Shown: positions 35,316 to 44,950, numbered from the stretch's first letter. The stretch is 64,000 nt of DNA from Pseudomonadota bacterium (GCA_023388175.1 JAEWGT010000017.1:553360-617359), one strand, 5' to 3'. Numbers and translations are program-made. The notes: generated by a model not told the origin, from the sequence alone.

Positions 35316-36637
35316 GCCCGGAACTGATCACCATCTTCATGTTCGCCACCATGCTGGTGCTGATGCTGACCGGCCAGCGGGTATTCGGCGTCATCGGCTT
35401 TGTCGGCTCGGCCGCAGCACTGCTGCTCTGGGGCAATGGTGCCAGCGAAATGCCGTTCAACGCCGCCATCCAGGTGATGAACTGGTTCCCGCTCATCACC
35501 GTGCCATTTTTCGTCTTCATGGGCTACATGCTGTCCGAAACCGGCATTGCCTCAAATCTCTACCGCATGTTCCATGTCTGGTTCGGCAGCATGCGCGGCG
35601 GGCTGGCCATCGGAACCATTGGCCTCATGGTCATGATCTCCTGCATGAACGGTCTTTCGGTTGCCGGTATGGCCATCGGCGCCACGGTTGCGCTGCCCGA
35701 ACTGCTGCGGCGCGGCTATGACAAGGTCATGGTGACCGGCGTCATTCAGGCTGGCTCTTCCCTGGGCATTCTCATACCGCCCAGCGTGGTTCTTGTCCTC
35801 TACGCCATGATCGCGCGCCAGCCCGTGCTGCAACTCTGGCTGGCCGGCATCATTCCCGGCCTGATGATGGCGGCGCTTTTCTCACTCTACATCTATATCC
35901 GCTGCCGCGTGCAGCCCGAACTGGCCCCCGCCCTGCCCGAAGAAGAACGTGCGGCGCTTTCGACCGGCGAAAAGCTCGTACTCCTGCGCGAAGGCCTGCT
36001 TCCCGTCGGTGTATTCGGACTGATGATGGGGCTGTTCCTGACCGGCGTTACAAGCCTCGTCGAAAGCTCGGCCGTGGGCGCCCTGCTGGCGACGCTGGCA
36101 GCCCTGTTCACAAAGCGGCTCAACTGGAAAGTGCTGGAAACGGCCACGCGCAGCACGTTGATGATCTCGTGCATGTTCCTCTGGATCATCATGGCCGCGC
36201 TGTGCTTTTCGTCCGTTTATGACGGGCTCGGCGCCATCCGCGCCATCAGCAACCTCCTGCTCAACACCTGGGAACTGGATCCCTGGGGCATCCTGATCGT
36301 GATGCTGGTCAGCTTCATCGTCCTCGGCATTTTCCTCGACGATACCGCCATGCTGGTCATCGTCGCGCCGCTCTATATCCCGCTGGTGATCCAGCTTGGC
36401 TTCAACCCGATCTGGTTCGGCATTCTCTATACGATCACCTGTCAGATCGCCTACATCACCCCGCCTTTTGGCTACAATCTCTTCCTCATGCGAGCCATGG
36501 CGCCGCCTGAGATCAGCCTCGTGGACATCTACCGGTCCATCTGGCCCTTCTTCCTTTTGATGGTGGTCTCGATGATCATCATCATGATCTTCCCCGAAAT
36601 TGCACTCTGGCTGCCCCGCGTGGTGACGGGCCGCTGA
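35312..36637 (+). CDS. TRAP transporter large permease (DctM type)
   Basis: This 441-residue DctM permease has about twelve helices and uses a sodium gradient for uptake. Typical segments are FVFMGYMLSETGIA, GSLAIG-like RGGLAIGTIGLMVMISCMNGLSVAGMA, GSSLGILIPPSVVLVLY and ITPPFGYNLFLM. The ATG at 35312 overlaps the DctQ stop; a longer upstream frame is out of register with known DctM starts. Confidence 0.93.
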   Translation: MSPELITIFMFATMLVLMLTGQRVFGVIGFVGSAAALLLWGNGASEMPFNAAIQVMNWFPLITVPFFVFMGYMLSETGIASNLYRMFHVWFGSMRGGLAIGTIGLMVMISCMNGLSVAGMAIGATVALPELLRRGYDKVMVTGVIQAGSSLGILIPPSVVLVLYAMIARQPVLQLWLAGIIPGLMMAALFSLYIYIRCRVQPELAPALPEEERAALSTGEKLVLLREGLLPVGVFGLMMGLFLTGVTSLVESSAVGALLATLAALFTKRLNWKVLETATRSTLMISCMFLWIIMAALCFSSVYDGLGAIRAISNLLLNTWELDPWGILIVMLVSFIVLGIFLDDTAMLVIVAPLYIPLVIQLGFNPIWFGILYTITCQIAYITPPFGYNLFLMRAMAPPEISLVDIYRSIWPFFLLMVVSMIIIMIFPEIALWLPRVVTGR

Positions 36638-36755
36638 GACGGACAGCAAAGGAAAGTTTCGACCAATTGCGAGTGGGTACTGACGCCGGGGCGAAAGCGC
36701 GGGAGCAAGAATAAAAGCGCCGCCCTCCATTTCATTGAACAAGGGAACGACTGAA

Positions 36756-37817
36756 ATGAGCGAGACGACCAAGATCAACAAACGCGACTTCTTCAAACGC
36801 GCCGGCCTCGTCACGGCAGGCGCCGTGGGCGCAACGACCCTGGCCATGCCGCATGTGAAGGCCCAGGCCCCGATCCGCTGGCGCATGCAGACCTATGCCG
36901 GCCCGGCGCTTGCCGAACACGTGGTGGCCAATGCCGTCGAATGGTTCAACACCGCCGCCAATGGCGAGATGGAAATCGAACTCTACACCGCCGACCAGCT
37001 CGTGCCGCATGGCGAACTGTTCCGCGCGGTGCAGCAGGGCACGATTGACGCCGCCCAGAGTGACGACGACTCCGCCGCCGCCCCGGTCGATGTGAAAGTC
37101 TTCGGCGCCTATTTCCCGCTGGCCTCGCGCTACTCGCTGGACGTGCCCGCGCTCTGGCACTGGCGCGGCCTCAAGGAAATCTGGGAAGAGGCCTATGCCG
37201 AAATCCCCGACGTCACCTGGCTCTCCACCGGCGCCTGGGACCCGTGCAATTTCGGCACGACCAAGCCGATCAATTCGCTGGCCGACCTGCGCGGGTTGCG
37301 CATCTACACCTTCCCCACTGCCGGCCAGTTCCTCGGCAAATATGGCGTGATCCCGGTTTCGCTGCCCTATGAAGACGTCGAACCGGCGCTGCAGACCGGT
37401 GAACTCGACGGCATCTGCTGGTGCGGCACGACCGAACTGCACACCGTCGGCTGGGCCAATGTGCTGAAATATTACCTCACCAATCCGCTCTCTGGCGCCT
37501 GGGCAGGGTCCTATTTCGTCAACACCAACCGCTGGAACGAAGTCCCGCCGCATCTCCAGCAGCTCTACCGCATGATGATCGACTCTTCGCACTATTACCG
37601 CCAGCATTGGTACTGGGCGGGCGAAGCCAATTACCGCCTCAACGGCAATCTCGAACTGACGACAATCCCTCAGGAGGAATGGAAGCAGGTCGAAACCGAT
37701 GCCCTCGCCTTCTGGGACGAGATCGCCGGCCAGTCCGAGCGCAGCTCCCGCGTGGTCGAGATCATCAAAAAATACAATGCCGACATGGAAGCGGCTGGCG
37801 CGCCTTACCGCTACTGA
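36756..37817 (+). CDS. TRAP transporter substrate-binding protein (DctP type)
   Basis: This 353-residue periplasmic binding protein has an N-terminal signal with Tat-like features (KRDFFKRAG, then a hydrophobic stretch ending VKAQ), though the twin position is Lys-Arg rather than Arg-Arg. The DctP hallmark around LADLRGLRIYTFPTAGQFLGKYG carries the ligand-carboxylate arginine, so an organic acid or zwitterion is the likely ligand. The ATG at 36756 follows AAGGGA. A terminator hairpin comes after the gene. Confidence 0.9.
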   Translation: MSETTKINKRDFFKRAGLVTAGAVGATTLAMPHVKAQAPIRWRMQTYAGPALAEHVVANAVEWFNTAANGEMEIELYTADQLVPHGELFRAVQQGTIDAAQSDDDSAAAPVDVKVFGAYFPLASRYSLDVPALWHWRGLKEIWEEAYAEIPDVTWLSTGAWDPCNFGTTKPINSLADLRGLRIYTFPTAGQFLGKYGVIPVSLPYEDVEPALQTGELDGICWCGTTELHTVGWANVLKYYLTNPLSGAWAGSYFVNTNRWNEVPPHLQQLYRMMIDSSHYYRQHWYWAGEANYRLNGNLELTTIPQEEWKQVETDALAFWDEIAGQSERSSRVVEIIKKYNADMEAAGAPYRY

Positions 37818-37833
37818 ACCTTCTCCCAGCCTG

Positions 37834-37863
37834 CCGGTCGCGTTCGCGCGGCCGGTTCTTTTT
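37834..37863 (+). terminator. hairpin terminator after the TRAP binding-protein gene
   Basis: CCGGTCGCG-TTCG-CGCGGCCGG forms a 9-bp stem with one G-T pair and a stable TTCG loop, followed by TTCTTTTT. It lies 25 bases before the ligase start, so it is probably partial, setting a higher level of the binding protein. Confidence 0.8.
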
Positions 37864-37887
37864 GACAGCCGGACCCTGGAGATTTGA

Positions 37888-39246
37888 ATGGCAGCCTATT
37901 CGCTGGAGCAGTTGCGCGAGGATGTCGACGCTGGCCGCATCGACACGGTGCTGGTGGCCTTTCCCGACATGCAGGGCCGCCTGATCGGCAAGCGTTTCCA
38001 GGCCCAATTCTTCCTCGAAGGCGGCCTGGACGAGACCCATGGCTGCGATTACCTGCTGGCCGATGACATCGACATGGAGCCCGTGCCCGGCTATGCGGCC
38101 GCTAACTGGGGCAAGGGCTATGGCGATTTCGTCATGAAGCCGGACCTCGGCACGCTGATGAAATGCACCTGGCTGGATGCGACCGCACTGGTCATCTGCG
38201 ACGTCCTGGACCACCATCATGAACAGGTTCCGCACGCGCCGCGCAATGTGCTGAAACGCCAGCTCGACCGCCTGGCGGCAATGGGGCTCTCCGCCAATTT
38301 CGCCAGCGAACTCGAATTCTATCTCTTCGACGAAACATTCCGATCCGCGCATGAGAAGGGCTACAGGGACCTGCAGACAGCGGGCTATTACATCGAGGAT
38401 TACCACATCTTCCAGACCACGAAGGAAGAGGGTGTGATGCGCGCCTTGCGCAATCATCTCAACGCCTCCGGCATTCCGGTGGAATGCTCCAAAGGCGAAT
38501 GGGGTCCGGGCCAGGAAGAAATCAACGTCCGCTATGCCGAGGCGCTGACGATGGCCGACCGGCATGTGGTCATCAAGAACGCCACCAAGGAGATTGCCTT
38601 CGCGCAGGGCAAGGCCGTCACCTTCATGTCCAAATGGGCCTATGATCTGGCCGGCTCGTCGAGCCATGTTCACATGTCGCTGGCAAAGGCCGGTCAAAAC
38701 CAGTTCGTGGGCGACAAGGACGAGTTGGGCATGTCGGACCTCATGAAGCATTTCATGGCGGGCCTGCTCACCTATGCCGGGGACATCACCTATTTCCTCG
38801 CCCCCTATATCAATTCCTACAAGCGCTTTCAGGCGGGCACTTTCGCACCCACCAAGGCCATCTGGAGCCGCGACAACCGCACGGCAGGCTTCCGCCTTTG
38901 TGGTGAAAACACCAAGGGCATCCGCGTCGAATGCCGCATCGGCGGGGCCGATCTGAACCCCTATCTGGCCTTCGCCGCGCTGCTGGCAGCGGGTCTGCAA
39001 GGCATTGAGGACAAGCTGGCGCTGGAGCCCGGCTATTCGGGCGACGCCTATTCCGGCGAGAAATTGCGCGAGGTCCACAAGACCCTGCGCGACGCCATTG
39101 GCGCCTTGAAAAAGTCGAAGATGCTGGCCGAGGCCATGGGGCCAGACGTGATCGCCCACTATGTCCACACCGCCGAATGGGAACAGCTCGAATATGACCG
39201 CCGGGTAACCGACTGGGAGCGCCAGCGCGGTTTCGAGCGGTATTAG
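37888..39246 (+). CDS. glutamine-synthetase family ligase (gamma-glutamyl-amine synthetase type)
   Basis: This 452-residue GS-fold ligase joins glutamate to ammonia or an amine using ATP. Catalytic parts are seen: SELEFYLFDETF, EWGPGQEEIN (metal Glu), SSSHVHMSL (His), RFQAGTFAPTKAIW and RIGGADLNPYLAFAALLAAGL. It lacks the adenylylation-loop tyrosine region of GlnA and resembles PuuA/GlnT-type proteins that glutamylate amines. With the downstream dehydrogenases and the upstream amidohydrolase it suggests a protect-oxidise-release route. The amine is unknown. Confidence 0.87.
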   Translation: MAAYSLEQLREDVDAGRIDTVLVAFPDMQGRLIGKRFQAQFFLEGGLDETHGCDYLLADDIDMEPVPGYAAANWGKGYGDFVMKPDLGTLMKCTWLDATALVICDVLDHHHEQVPHAPRNVLKRQLDRLAAMGLSANFASELEFYLFDETFRSAHEKGYRDLQTAGYYIEDYHIFQTTKEEGVMRALRNHLNASGIPVECSKGEWGPGQEEINVRYAEALTMADRHVVIKNATKEIAFAQGKAVTFMSKWAYDLAGSSSHVHMSLAKAGQNQFVGDKDELGMSDLMKHFMAGLLTYAGDITYFLAPYINSYKRFQAGTFAPTKAIWSRDNRTAGFRLCGENTKGIRVECRIGGADLNPYLAFAALLAAGLQGIEDKLALEPGYSGDAYSGEKLREVHKTLRDAIGALKKSKMLAEAMGPDVIAHYVHTAEWEQLEYDRRVTDWERQRGFERY

Positions 39247-39268
39247 ATTGGGCCTGAGCCCCACCACG

Positions 39269-39358
39269 CCGTCATTGCCGGGCTTGTCCCGGCAATCCAG
39301 ACCGAACCCTCCAAGCCCGACGCGGCATGGATTGCCCGGACAAGCCGGGCAATGACGA
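39269..39358. repeat. family B palindromic repeat
   Basis: It reads CGTCATTGCCGGGCTTGTCCC with GGCAATCC, then ATTGCCCGGACAAGCCGGGCAATGACG, as two hairpin units in opposite sense. It fills most of the 137-base gap between the ligase and aldehyde dehydrogenase genes. Confidence 0.88.
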
Positions 39359-39383
39359 CAGAATGAATATCGAGGATCAGTAG

Positions 39384-40766
39384 ATGACCGACACGGTCGA
39401 TATCATTTCTCCCATCGACGGCAGCATCTATGCCAGCCGTCCGCTCGCAAGTGGCGACGAGATCGCAGCGGCTACCACCAAGGCCCGCGCCGCCCAGCGC
39501 GATTGGCGCAATCTGCCATTGGCCGAGCGCGTCGAGCTTGTTGGTCGCATGGTCGACGAATTGCTGGCCATGAACGACGACATCGTGCCCGAACTGGCCT
39601 GGCAAATGGGTCGGCCCGTCCGCTTTGGCGGCGAGAAACGTGGGGTGGAGGAACGCAGCCGCCACATGCTCTCGATAGCCGCCGAGGCGCTGGCGCCGAT
39701 GCAACGACCGGAAAAGGAAGGCTTTTCACGCACCATAACCCGCGAGTCGCTGGGCCTCGTGCTGGTCGTTGCGCCGTGGAACTATCCTTTCCTAACCGCC
39801 GCCAATTCCATCATTCCCGGCCTCGTTGCCGGCAATGCCGTGCTGCTGAAACATGCGAGCCAAACCCTCTTGGCCGGGGAGCGCTTCGCGGAAGCGGCCA
39901 GGCGTGCGGGATTGCCTGCCGGCATTTTTCAGAACCTGGTTATGGGCCATGCCGACACCGAAAAGCTGATCGGCTCGGGGCAGATCGACCACATCAACTT
40001 CACCGGCTCGGTCGAAGGCGGCCGCCGCATTGAAAAGGCGGCTGCGGGCACGTTCGCCACGCTCGGGCTCGAACTGGGTGGCAAGGACCCGGCCTATGTG
40101 CGCGCCGATGCCGATCTCGACTATGCTGCCGAAAATCTGGTGGATGGTTCCTTCTTCAATTCCGGCCAGTCCTGCTGCGGGGTCGAGCGCATCTATGTGC
40201 ATGAAAGCGCCTATGACGGCTTTATTGAGCGCTTCATTGAACAGGCCAAGGGCTGGATCCTGGGCGATCCGCTGGACGAGACAACCATTGTCGGTCCGAT
40301 GGCGCGCGGCTCTTTCGCCGACCATGTCCGTCAGCAGACGGAAGAAGCCGTTCGCGCAGGAGCAAAGCGCCACCTCAATGGTGCTCATGCCAAGGACAAG
40401 GCAGGTTCGCCCTGGCTGGCCCCAGAAATTCTCACCGGCGTCAATCACCAGATGAGCGTCATGCGCGAGGAAAGTTTCGGGCCGGTCGTCGGCATCATGA
40501 AAGTGGCCGACGATGCCGAGGCCGTCACCTTGATGAATGACAGCCCCTATGGCCTCACCGCCTCGATCTGGACCGCCGATCTCGATGCGGCAGCGCGGAT
40601 CGGAGCCGAGGTCGAGACCGGCACGGTCTTCGCCAATCGCTGCGATTACCTCGACCCGGCGCTGGTCTGGACCGGCGTGAAAGACACCGGCAAGGGCGGC
40701 GCGCTGAGCGAAATCGGCTACCACAACCTGACCCAGCCCAAGAGCTATCATTTGAAGTCCGTCTGA
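39384..40766 (+). CDS. aldehyde dehydrogenase family protein
   Basis: This 460-residue NAD(P)-dependent aldehyde dehydrogenase has the oxyanion segment APWNYPF, the general base Glu in LELGGKDPAYV and the nucleophile Cys in FFNSGQSCCGVERIY. The late EESFGPVVGI and NDSPYGLTASIW segments are also typical. It probably oxidises the aldehyde made by the next gene product, possibly on a gamma-glutamylated substrate. Confidence 0.92.
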   Translation: MTDTVDIISPIDGSIYASRPLASGDEIAAATTKARAAQRDWRNLPLAERVELVGRMVDELLAMNDDIVPELAWQMGRPVRFGGEKRGVEERSRHMLSIAAEALAPMQRPEKEGFSRTITRESLGLVLVVAPWNYPFLTAANSIIPGLVAGNAVLLKHASQTLLAGERFAEAARRAGLPAGIFQNLVMGHADTEKLIGSGQIDHINFTGSVEGGRRIEKAAAGTFATLGLELGGKDPAYVRADADLDYAAENLVDGSFFNSGQSCCGVERIYVHESAYDGFIERFIEQAKGWILGDPLDETTIVGPMARGSFADHVRQQTEEAVRAGAKRHLNGAHAKDKAGSPWLAPEILTGVNHQMSVMREESFGPVVGIMKVADDAEAVTLMNDSPYGLTASIWTADLDAAARIGAEVETGTVFANRCDYLDPALVWTGVKDTGKGGALSEIGYHNLTQPKSYHLKSV

Positions 40767-40785
40767 CCGCCGCTTTTCGTTTCTT

Positions 40786-40870
40786 AGTCACCGCCGGGTT
40801 TGTCCCGGTGGTCCATGCCACCACCAGCGCGATGCCGCGATGGATTGCCGGGACAAGCCCGGCAATGACG
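40786..40870. repeat. family B palindromic repeat
   Basis: GTCACCGCCGGGTTTGTCCCGG and GGATTGCCGGGACAAGCCCGGCAATGACG form two hairpin units before the alcohol dehydrogenase gene. The open frame through it gives the WIAGTSPAMT peptide often misannotated as protein. Confidence 0.88.
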
Positions 40871-40912
40871 ATGCTGGAGGGCCGGCGGGCCCAAGCAACC
40901 AACGAGACCATC

Positions 40913-42067
40913 ATGACCAAAGCCAATTGGAACTACCCAACCGCCGTCAAATTCGGCCCCGGCCGCATCGCCGAATTGCCCGAGGCGCTGAAATCGGCCG
41001 GTATAACTAAACCCCTGCTGGTCACCGATTCCGGTCTCGCCAGCCTGCCGGTTACGCAGAATACGCTGGCGCTGCTCCACAATGCGGGCATCGAGGCGGG
41101 CCTCTTCGCCGAAGTGAAGCCCAATCCTATTTCCGCCAATGTCGAGGCCGGCATCACGGTGCTGCGCGAGGGCGGCTATGACGGCGTCATCGCCTTTGGC
41201 GGCGGCTCCGGCCTCGACACGGCCAAGGTCATAGCCTTCATGGCGGGGCAGACCCGGCCCATGTGGGACTTCGAAGACATTGGCGATTGGTGGACCCGCG
41301 CCGACCCGAACGGCATCCTGCCCATCATCGCCGTGCCGACCACGGCGGGCACGGGTTCGGAAGTCGGCCGCGCCGGCGTCATCACCGATGAGACGACCCA
41401 TACCAAGAAGGTGATCTTTCACCCTCTGATGATGCCGAAGATCGTCATTTCCGATCCCGAGCTCACTGTCGGCATGCCCCGCTTCATCACCATCGGCACC
41501 GGCATGGATGCGCTGGCCCACTGTCTCGAAGCCTATTGTGCGCCCGGCTATCATCCCATGGCAGACGGCATCGGCGTTGAAGGCATGCGTCTTGTCTTTG
41601 AAAACCTGCCCAAGGTCGCGGTCAATCCAAATGATGTCGAAGCGCGCGGCCATATGATGAGCGCCGCGGCCATGGGCGCCACTGCCTTCCAGAAGGGCCT
41701 CGGCGCCATTCATGCCCTTAGCCACCCGGTCGGCGCCCTCTACGACACGCATCACGGCATGACCAATGCTGTCTTCATGCCCTATGTGCTGGTGGCCAAC
41801 CGCCCGGCCATCGAAGACCGCATCAAGCGGCTTGCGGCCTATCTGGGCCTTGAGGCGAGCTTTGAAGCCTTCCTTGACGCGGTTCTGAAACTACGCGCCG
41901 ATCTGGGCGTGCCGCATACGCTGAAAGATTTCGGCGTCGATGGCAGCCAGCGCGGCCAGATCGGCGACAAGGCCATTGTCGATCCTACCGCCGGAGGCAA
42001 TCCGGTCGAACTGACCCGCGAGCTGGCGCTCGAGATTTTCGACCGGGCGATGGACGGGCGGCTTTAG
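40913..42067 (+). CDS. iron-containing alcohol dehydrogenase
   Basis: This 384-residue group III alcohol dehydrogenase has the NAD site GVIAFGGGSGLDTAKV and the metal-binding ligands in TGMDALAHCLEAY and IHALSHPVGALYDTHHG. I chose the ATG at 40913, because the upstream 35 codons of the open frame are repeat sequence. It would supply the aldehyde for the preceding dehydrogenase. The last gene of its cluster, it is followed by another family B repeat. Confidence 0.93.
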   Translation: MTKANWNYPTAVKFGPGRIAELPEALKSAGITKPLLVTDSGLASLPVTQNTLALLHNAGIEAGLFAEVKPNPISANVEAGITVLREGGYDGVIAFGGGSGLDTAKVIAFMAGQTRPMWDFEDIGDWWTRADPNGILPIIAVPTTAGTGSEVGRAGVITDETTHTKKVIFHPLMMPKIVISDPELTVGMPRFITIGTGMDALAHCLEAYCAPGYHPMADGIGVEGMRLVFENLPKVAVNPNDVEARGHMMSAAAMGATAFQKGLGAIHALSHPVGALYDTHHGMTNAVFMPYVLVANRPAIEDRIKRLAAYLGLEASFEAFLDAVLKLRADLGVPHTLKDFGVDGSQRGQIGDKAIVDPTAGGNPVELTRELALEIFDRAMDGRL

Positions 42068-42117
42068 CCGCCCCTTGATAGTTTCAAGGTTCTATTGGCA
42101 CCGATCCTCTCCAACCC

Positions 42118-42195
42118 GTCACCACCCGGCCTGTCCGGGTGGTCCATGCGATGGTTCGGCTGAGATGGATTGCCCGGACAAGCCGGGCAATGACG
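42118..42195. repeat. family B palindromic repeat
   Basis: GTCACCACCCGGCCTGTCCGGGTGG and GGATTGCCCGGACAAGCCGGGCAATGACG form two units between convergent genes. No other terminator is seen for either gene in this 183-base gap. Confidence 0.88.
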
Positions 42196-42250
42196 AAAGA
42201 GGGATAGGCCTCGGCAAGAAAGTCTTCGAGAAAACCCGAATTGTTCCAGA

Positions 42251-43081
42251 CTATGTCAGCTTCGCTCTGATGCGCCGGGAGATGGCGTCGATCACCGCTA
42301 CGGTGACCAGGATCATCAGAATGATGAAGGCCGCCTCCTGCCAATTGTTGATGCGCATGCGATCCGACAGCGCCAGCCCGATGCCGCCCGCTCCGACAAT
42401 GCCTAGGATCGTGGCGGATCGGACATTGGATTCGAAGAAATAGAGCACATGGCTCATCATCACCGGAAAGACCTGGGGCAGCACCCCGAGGCGCATGACA
42501 TGCAGTTCGCCACCGCCCGAGGCGCGTACGCCGTCCACCGGCTTCTTGTCGACATTCTCGATGGCTTCGGCAAAGAGCTTGCCCAGCACCATGACATCGC
42601 CCACCGCAATGGCCAGCACGCCGGCAAATGGCCCCAGCCCCACCGCTGACACGAAGATCAGCGCCCAGACCAGGCCGTCAATGCCGCGAAAGGCATCGTA
42701 GAAGCGCCGAAGGCCGAAATGAAACAGCCAGTTCGGGACAATATTCTTGGCCCCCAGAAAGCCGAGCGGCACGGCGAGAACTGCTGCGATCACGGTGCCC
42801 AGAAACGCCATGGCCAGGGTCTCAAGCATGGCGCGGCAGAATTCCCAGAAACTGTCGCCCGGCACAGGCGGGATCATCAGCCGCACCATCAGCCCGAGCT
42901 TGTCCAGACCATTGAGGATGCGGGCAGGCGTAGCGTCGATCCACCAGAGGGAGAAGGCAACTGCGCCCAGAAAGGCGAACCAGATCACCCCGTTGACGAT
43001 CCGCTTGCTCAAGGCCGGACGGAACAGTTCGGGATTGATGCGTTTGAGGCGTGCAATATCGGCTTGCGAAACAGCATTCAT
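42251..43081 (-). CDS. phnE: phosphonate ABC permease PhnE (second set)
   Basis: This 276-residue PhnE of normal length has the coupling loop VDGVRASGGGELHVMRLGVLPQVFP and the SATILGIVGAGGIGLAL segment. It lies last in the second importer unit, three bases after the other phnE stop. Unlike its counterpart at 27528 it has no large periplasmic insert. Confidence 0.92.
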   Translation of the reverse strand: MNAVSQADIARLKRINPELFRPALSKRIVNGVIWFAFLGAVAFSLWWIDATPARILNGLDKLGLMVRLMIPPVPGDSFWEFCRAMLETLAMAFLGTVIAAVLAVPLGFLGAKNIVPNWLFHFGLRRFYDAFRGIDGLVWALIFVSAVGLGPFAGVLAIAVGDVMVLGKLFAEAIENVDKKPVDGVRASGGGELHVMRLGVLPQVFPVMMSHVLYFFESNVRSATILGIVGAGGIGLALSDRMRINNWQEAAFIILMILVTVAVIDAISRRIRAKLT

Positions 43082-43084
43082 GGC

Positions 43085-43969
43085 TCAGGCGCTCCCGGTG
43101 AGGTCTTGGCCGATCAGGCGGTGGCGGATGTTTTCGCAGATGATGTCGATCACCGACGTGGTGAGGATCAGCAGCAGCATGATGGCGGAGATGTCGGTAT
43201 ATTCGAACTGGCGGATGGCAACGTAGAGATCCTGCCCAATGCCGCCGGCACCGACGATCCCGAGCGCCGAGGCACCACGCACATTGATCTCGAACCGCAG
43301 CAACAGGTAGCTGGCATAATTGGGCAGCACCTGCGGCACCACACCGAGCCGCATCACCATGGGCCAGTTGCCACCAGCGGCGCGAACGCCCTCCATGGGG
43401 CGCGGATCGGCATTCTCGTTGACCTCGGCAAACAGCTTGCCCAATGCACCGGCGGTATGGACCGCTATGGCCAGCACCCCGGCAAATGGGCCAAGCCCGA
43501 AAGCGAAGACGAAGATCAGCGCAAAAACCAGCTCCGGCACCGTGCGCATGAATTCGAGCGTCCGCCGGGCGGCGAAATAGATGGCGGTGTTTTCGACCAG
43601 ATTGCGCGCAGCCGGAAAACTGAGCACGAGAGCGACAATGCCGCCCAGCACCGTGCCGATAAAGCCCATAAGGATGGTTTCGAGCAAGAGGCGCAGCCAG
43701 TAGCGCAGACCCCAATACCATTCGGCCATATCGGCGCCGAAATTCTCCAAGGTCAGGGTCGGCAAAGTGCCCGCGATATAATTCCAGGCCATGGGCAAGC
43801 CCTTGACGAGACCCGGAATGGAGAAATTGCTGACCACGACCGAGCCCGTGAGCGCGGCAAGAAACAGCGCGCCGTAGCCAAGCGTCCAGGCCCGCCGCAC
43901 ATTTCTTTCGCGCCGGAATTGCCCCTCGAAAGCCGAAAGCCTGTCCTGTGTGGACATCATGACCGACAT
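43085..43969 (-). CDS. phnE: phosphonate ABC permease PhnE (second set)
   Basis: This 294-residue permease has the coupling loop MEGVRAAGGNWPMVMRLGVVPQVLP and SALGIVGAGGIGQDLY. GGGAG precedes the ATG by six bases. It is separated from phnD by a strong hairpin. It forms the membrane pair with the preceding PhnE. Confidence 0.93.
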   Translation of the reverse strand: MSVMMSTQDRLSAFEGQFRRERNVRRAWTLGYGALFLAALTGSVVVSNFSIPGLVKGLPMAWNYIAGTLPTLTLENFGADMAEWYWGLRYWLRLLLETILMGFIGTVLGGIVALVLSFPAARNLVENTAIYFAARRTLEFMRTVPELVFALIFVFAFGLGPFAGVLAIAVHTAGALGKLFAEVNENADPRPMEGVRAAGGNWPMVMRLGVVPQVLPNYASYLLLRFEINVRGASALGIVGAGGIGQDLYVAIRQFEYTDISAIMLLLILTTSVIDIICENIRHRLIGQDLTGSA

Positions 43970-43987
43970 GCGCCGCTCCCATGAAAA

Positions 43988-44016
43988 AGACCGGTGCGCC
44001 CAACACGCACCGGTCT
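43988..44016 (-). terminator. terminator-like hairpin between phnD and phnE (second set)
   Basis: AGACCGGTGCG and CGCACCGGTCT pair over 11 bases with a 7-base loop; TTTTTC follows on the minus strand. It is probably a partial terminator that keeps PhnD above permease level. Confidence 0.85.
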
Positions 44017-44026
44017 GATTGGACGA

Positions 44027-44950
44027 TTACTGACCCGCCGTGCGGCGGCGGTCTGCGGCATTGTGCTCGGTGATGGCGATCACATCGAGATAGTCTTCAT
44101 GCACGGCCTCCGCATACCCGCTCGACGTGCCGCGGGTGTATTCCGAGAAGCCCTCTGGATCTTTCTCGGGGAAGGCCAGCAGAGCGGCCTTGAACTGGTC
44201 TTGCAGCTCCTGCGGCAGGCTGGTCAGGATCATCACCGGCGTGTTGGGGATGACCGGCGAGGTCCAGATGATGCGGGTAGAACCCTTCTCGATCAGGCCC
44301 TTGCTTTCCATGGTCTGGATATTGCCGGCGCCTTCATTGCGCCAATGGGTGGCAACAGCCTCGAATGTGCCATTGATCAGCGCCATCACGCTCTGTTCGT
44401 GACCGCCGGAAAACGCCACTTCGCCAAAATACTCATCGGCATTGGTGCCAAGGACCGTCGACAGGTAATAGGACGGTACGGCATAGCCCGAGGTCGAATT
44501 CGGGTCGGCAAAGGCGAAGGACTGGCCCTTGATGTCTTCGAGGGTCTGATAGGGGCTGTCGGCCCGCACGGCGATTACCGAATAATAGCCGGGCATGCCT
44601 TCTGCATCGAGTGTCGTGGCGACGGGAGCAATGCCCTCCCCCATGATCTTGCGGGCCAGTGCGTATGACGCCGGGCCAACCGAGGCGATCTGCACATGGC
44701 CGGAGCGCATGGCTTCGATGATGGCCGCATAGTCCGTGCCGCGCACGATCTTGACCGGAACACCCAGCTCGCGGCTGAGATAGTCGGCATAGGGCTGGTT
44801 GCGGGCAATGGCGTCGGTCTCGTTTTCCGACGAGGAAATGCCAACTGTCAGTTCGGGATATTGCTCGCGCCAGTCCTGCGCCATGGCAGAGGACACAAGG
44901 GCGAGCGAAACCAGCGCGGCCGCAAGGCCACGACGCGTCAGGTTAAACAT
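44027..44950 (-). CDS. phnD: phosphonate-binding periplasmic protein PhnD (second set)
   Basis: This 307-residue binding protein has a signal peptide (about 1-24, ending AMAQ). The ligand-site region AFADPNSTSGYAVPSYYL and VKIVRGTDYAAIIEAMRSGHVQIASVGPASYALA are PhnD-like. It differs strongly from the first PhnD, so the two importers probably take different phosphonates or phosphate esters. The ATG at 44950 has GGAG eight bases upstream; the frame is open far upstream into phnC but without a start signal. Confidence 0.92.
   Translation of the reverse strand: MFNLTRRGLAAALVSLALVSSAMAQDWREQYPELTVGISSSENETDAIARNQPYADYLSRELGVPVKIVRGTDYAAIIEAMRSGHVQIASVGPASYALARKIMGEGIAPVATTLDAEGMPGYYSVIAVRADSPYQTLEDIKGQSFAFADPNSTSGYAVPSYYLSTVLGTNADEYFGEVAFSGGHEQSVMALINGTFEAVATHWRNEGAGNIQTMESKGLIEKGSTRIIWTSPVIPNTPVMILTSLPQELQDQFKAALLAFPEKDPEGFSEYTRGTSSGYAEAVHEDYLDVIAITEHNAADRRRTAGQ

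Noticed and set aside
19117..42195. Family B repeats as insertion-sequence ends or a CRISPR array
   Set aside because: The copies are far apart, have no spacers or regular spacing, no target duplications that I can see, and no transposase or cas gene is present.
37765..43984. Long open frames antisense to the ligase and phnE genes (421-500 codons)
   Set aside because: Same reason: strand-shadow composition and no ribosome site, while the sense genes show full catalytic motifs.
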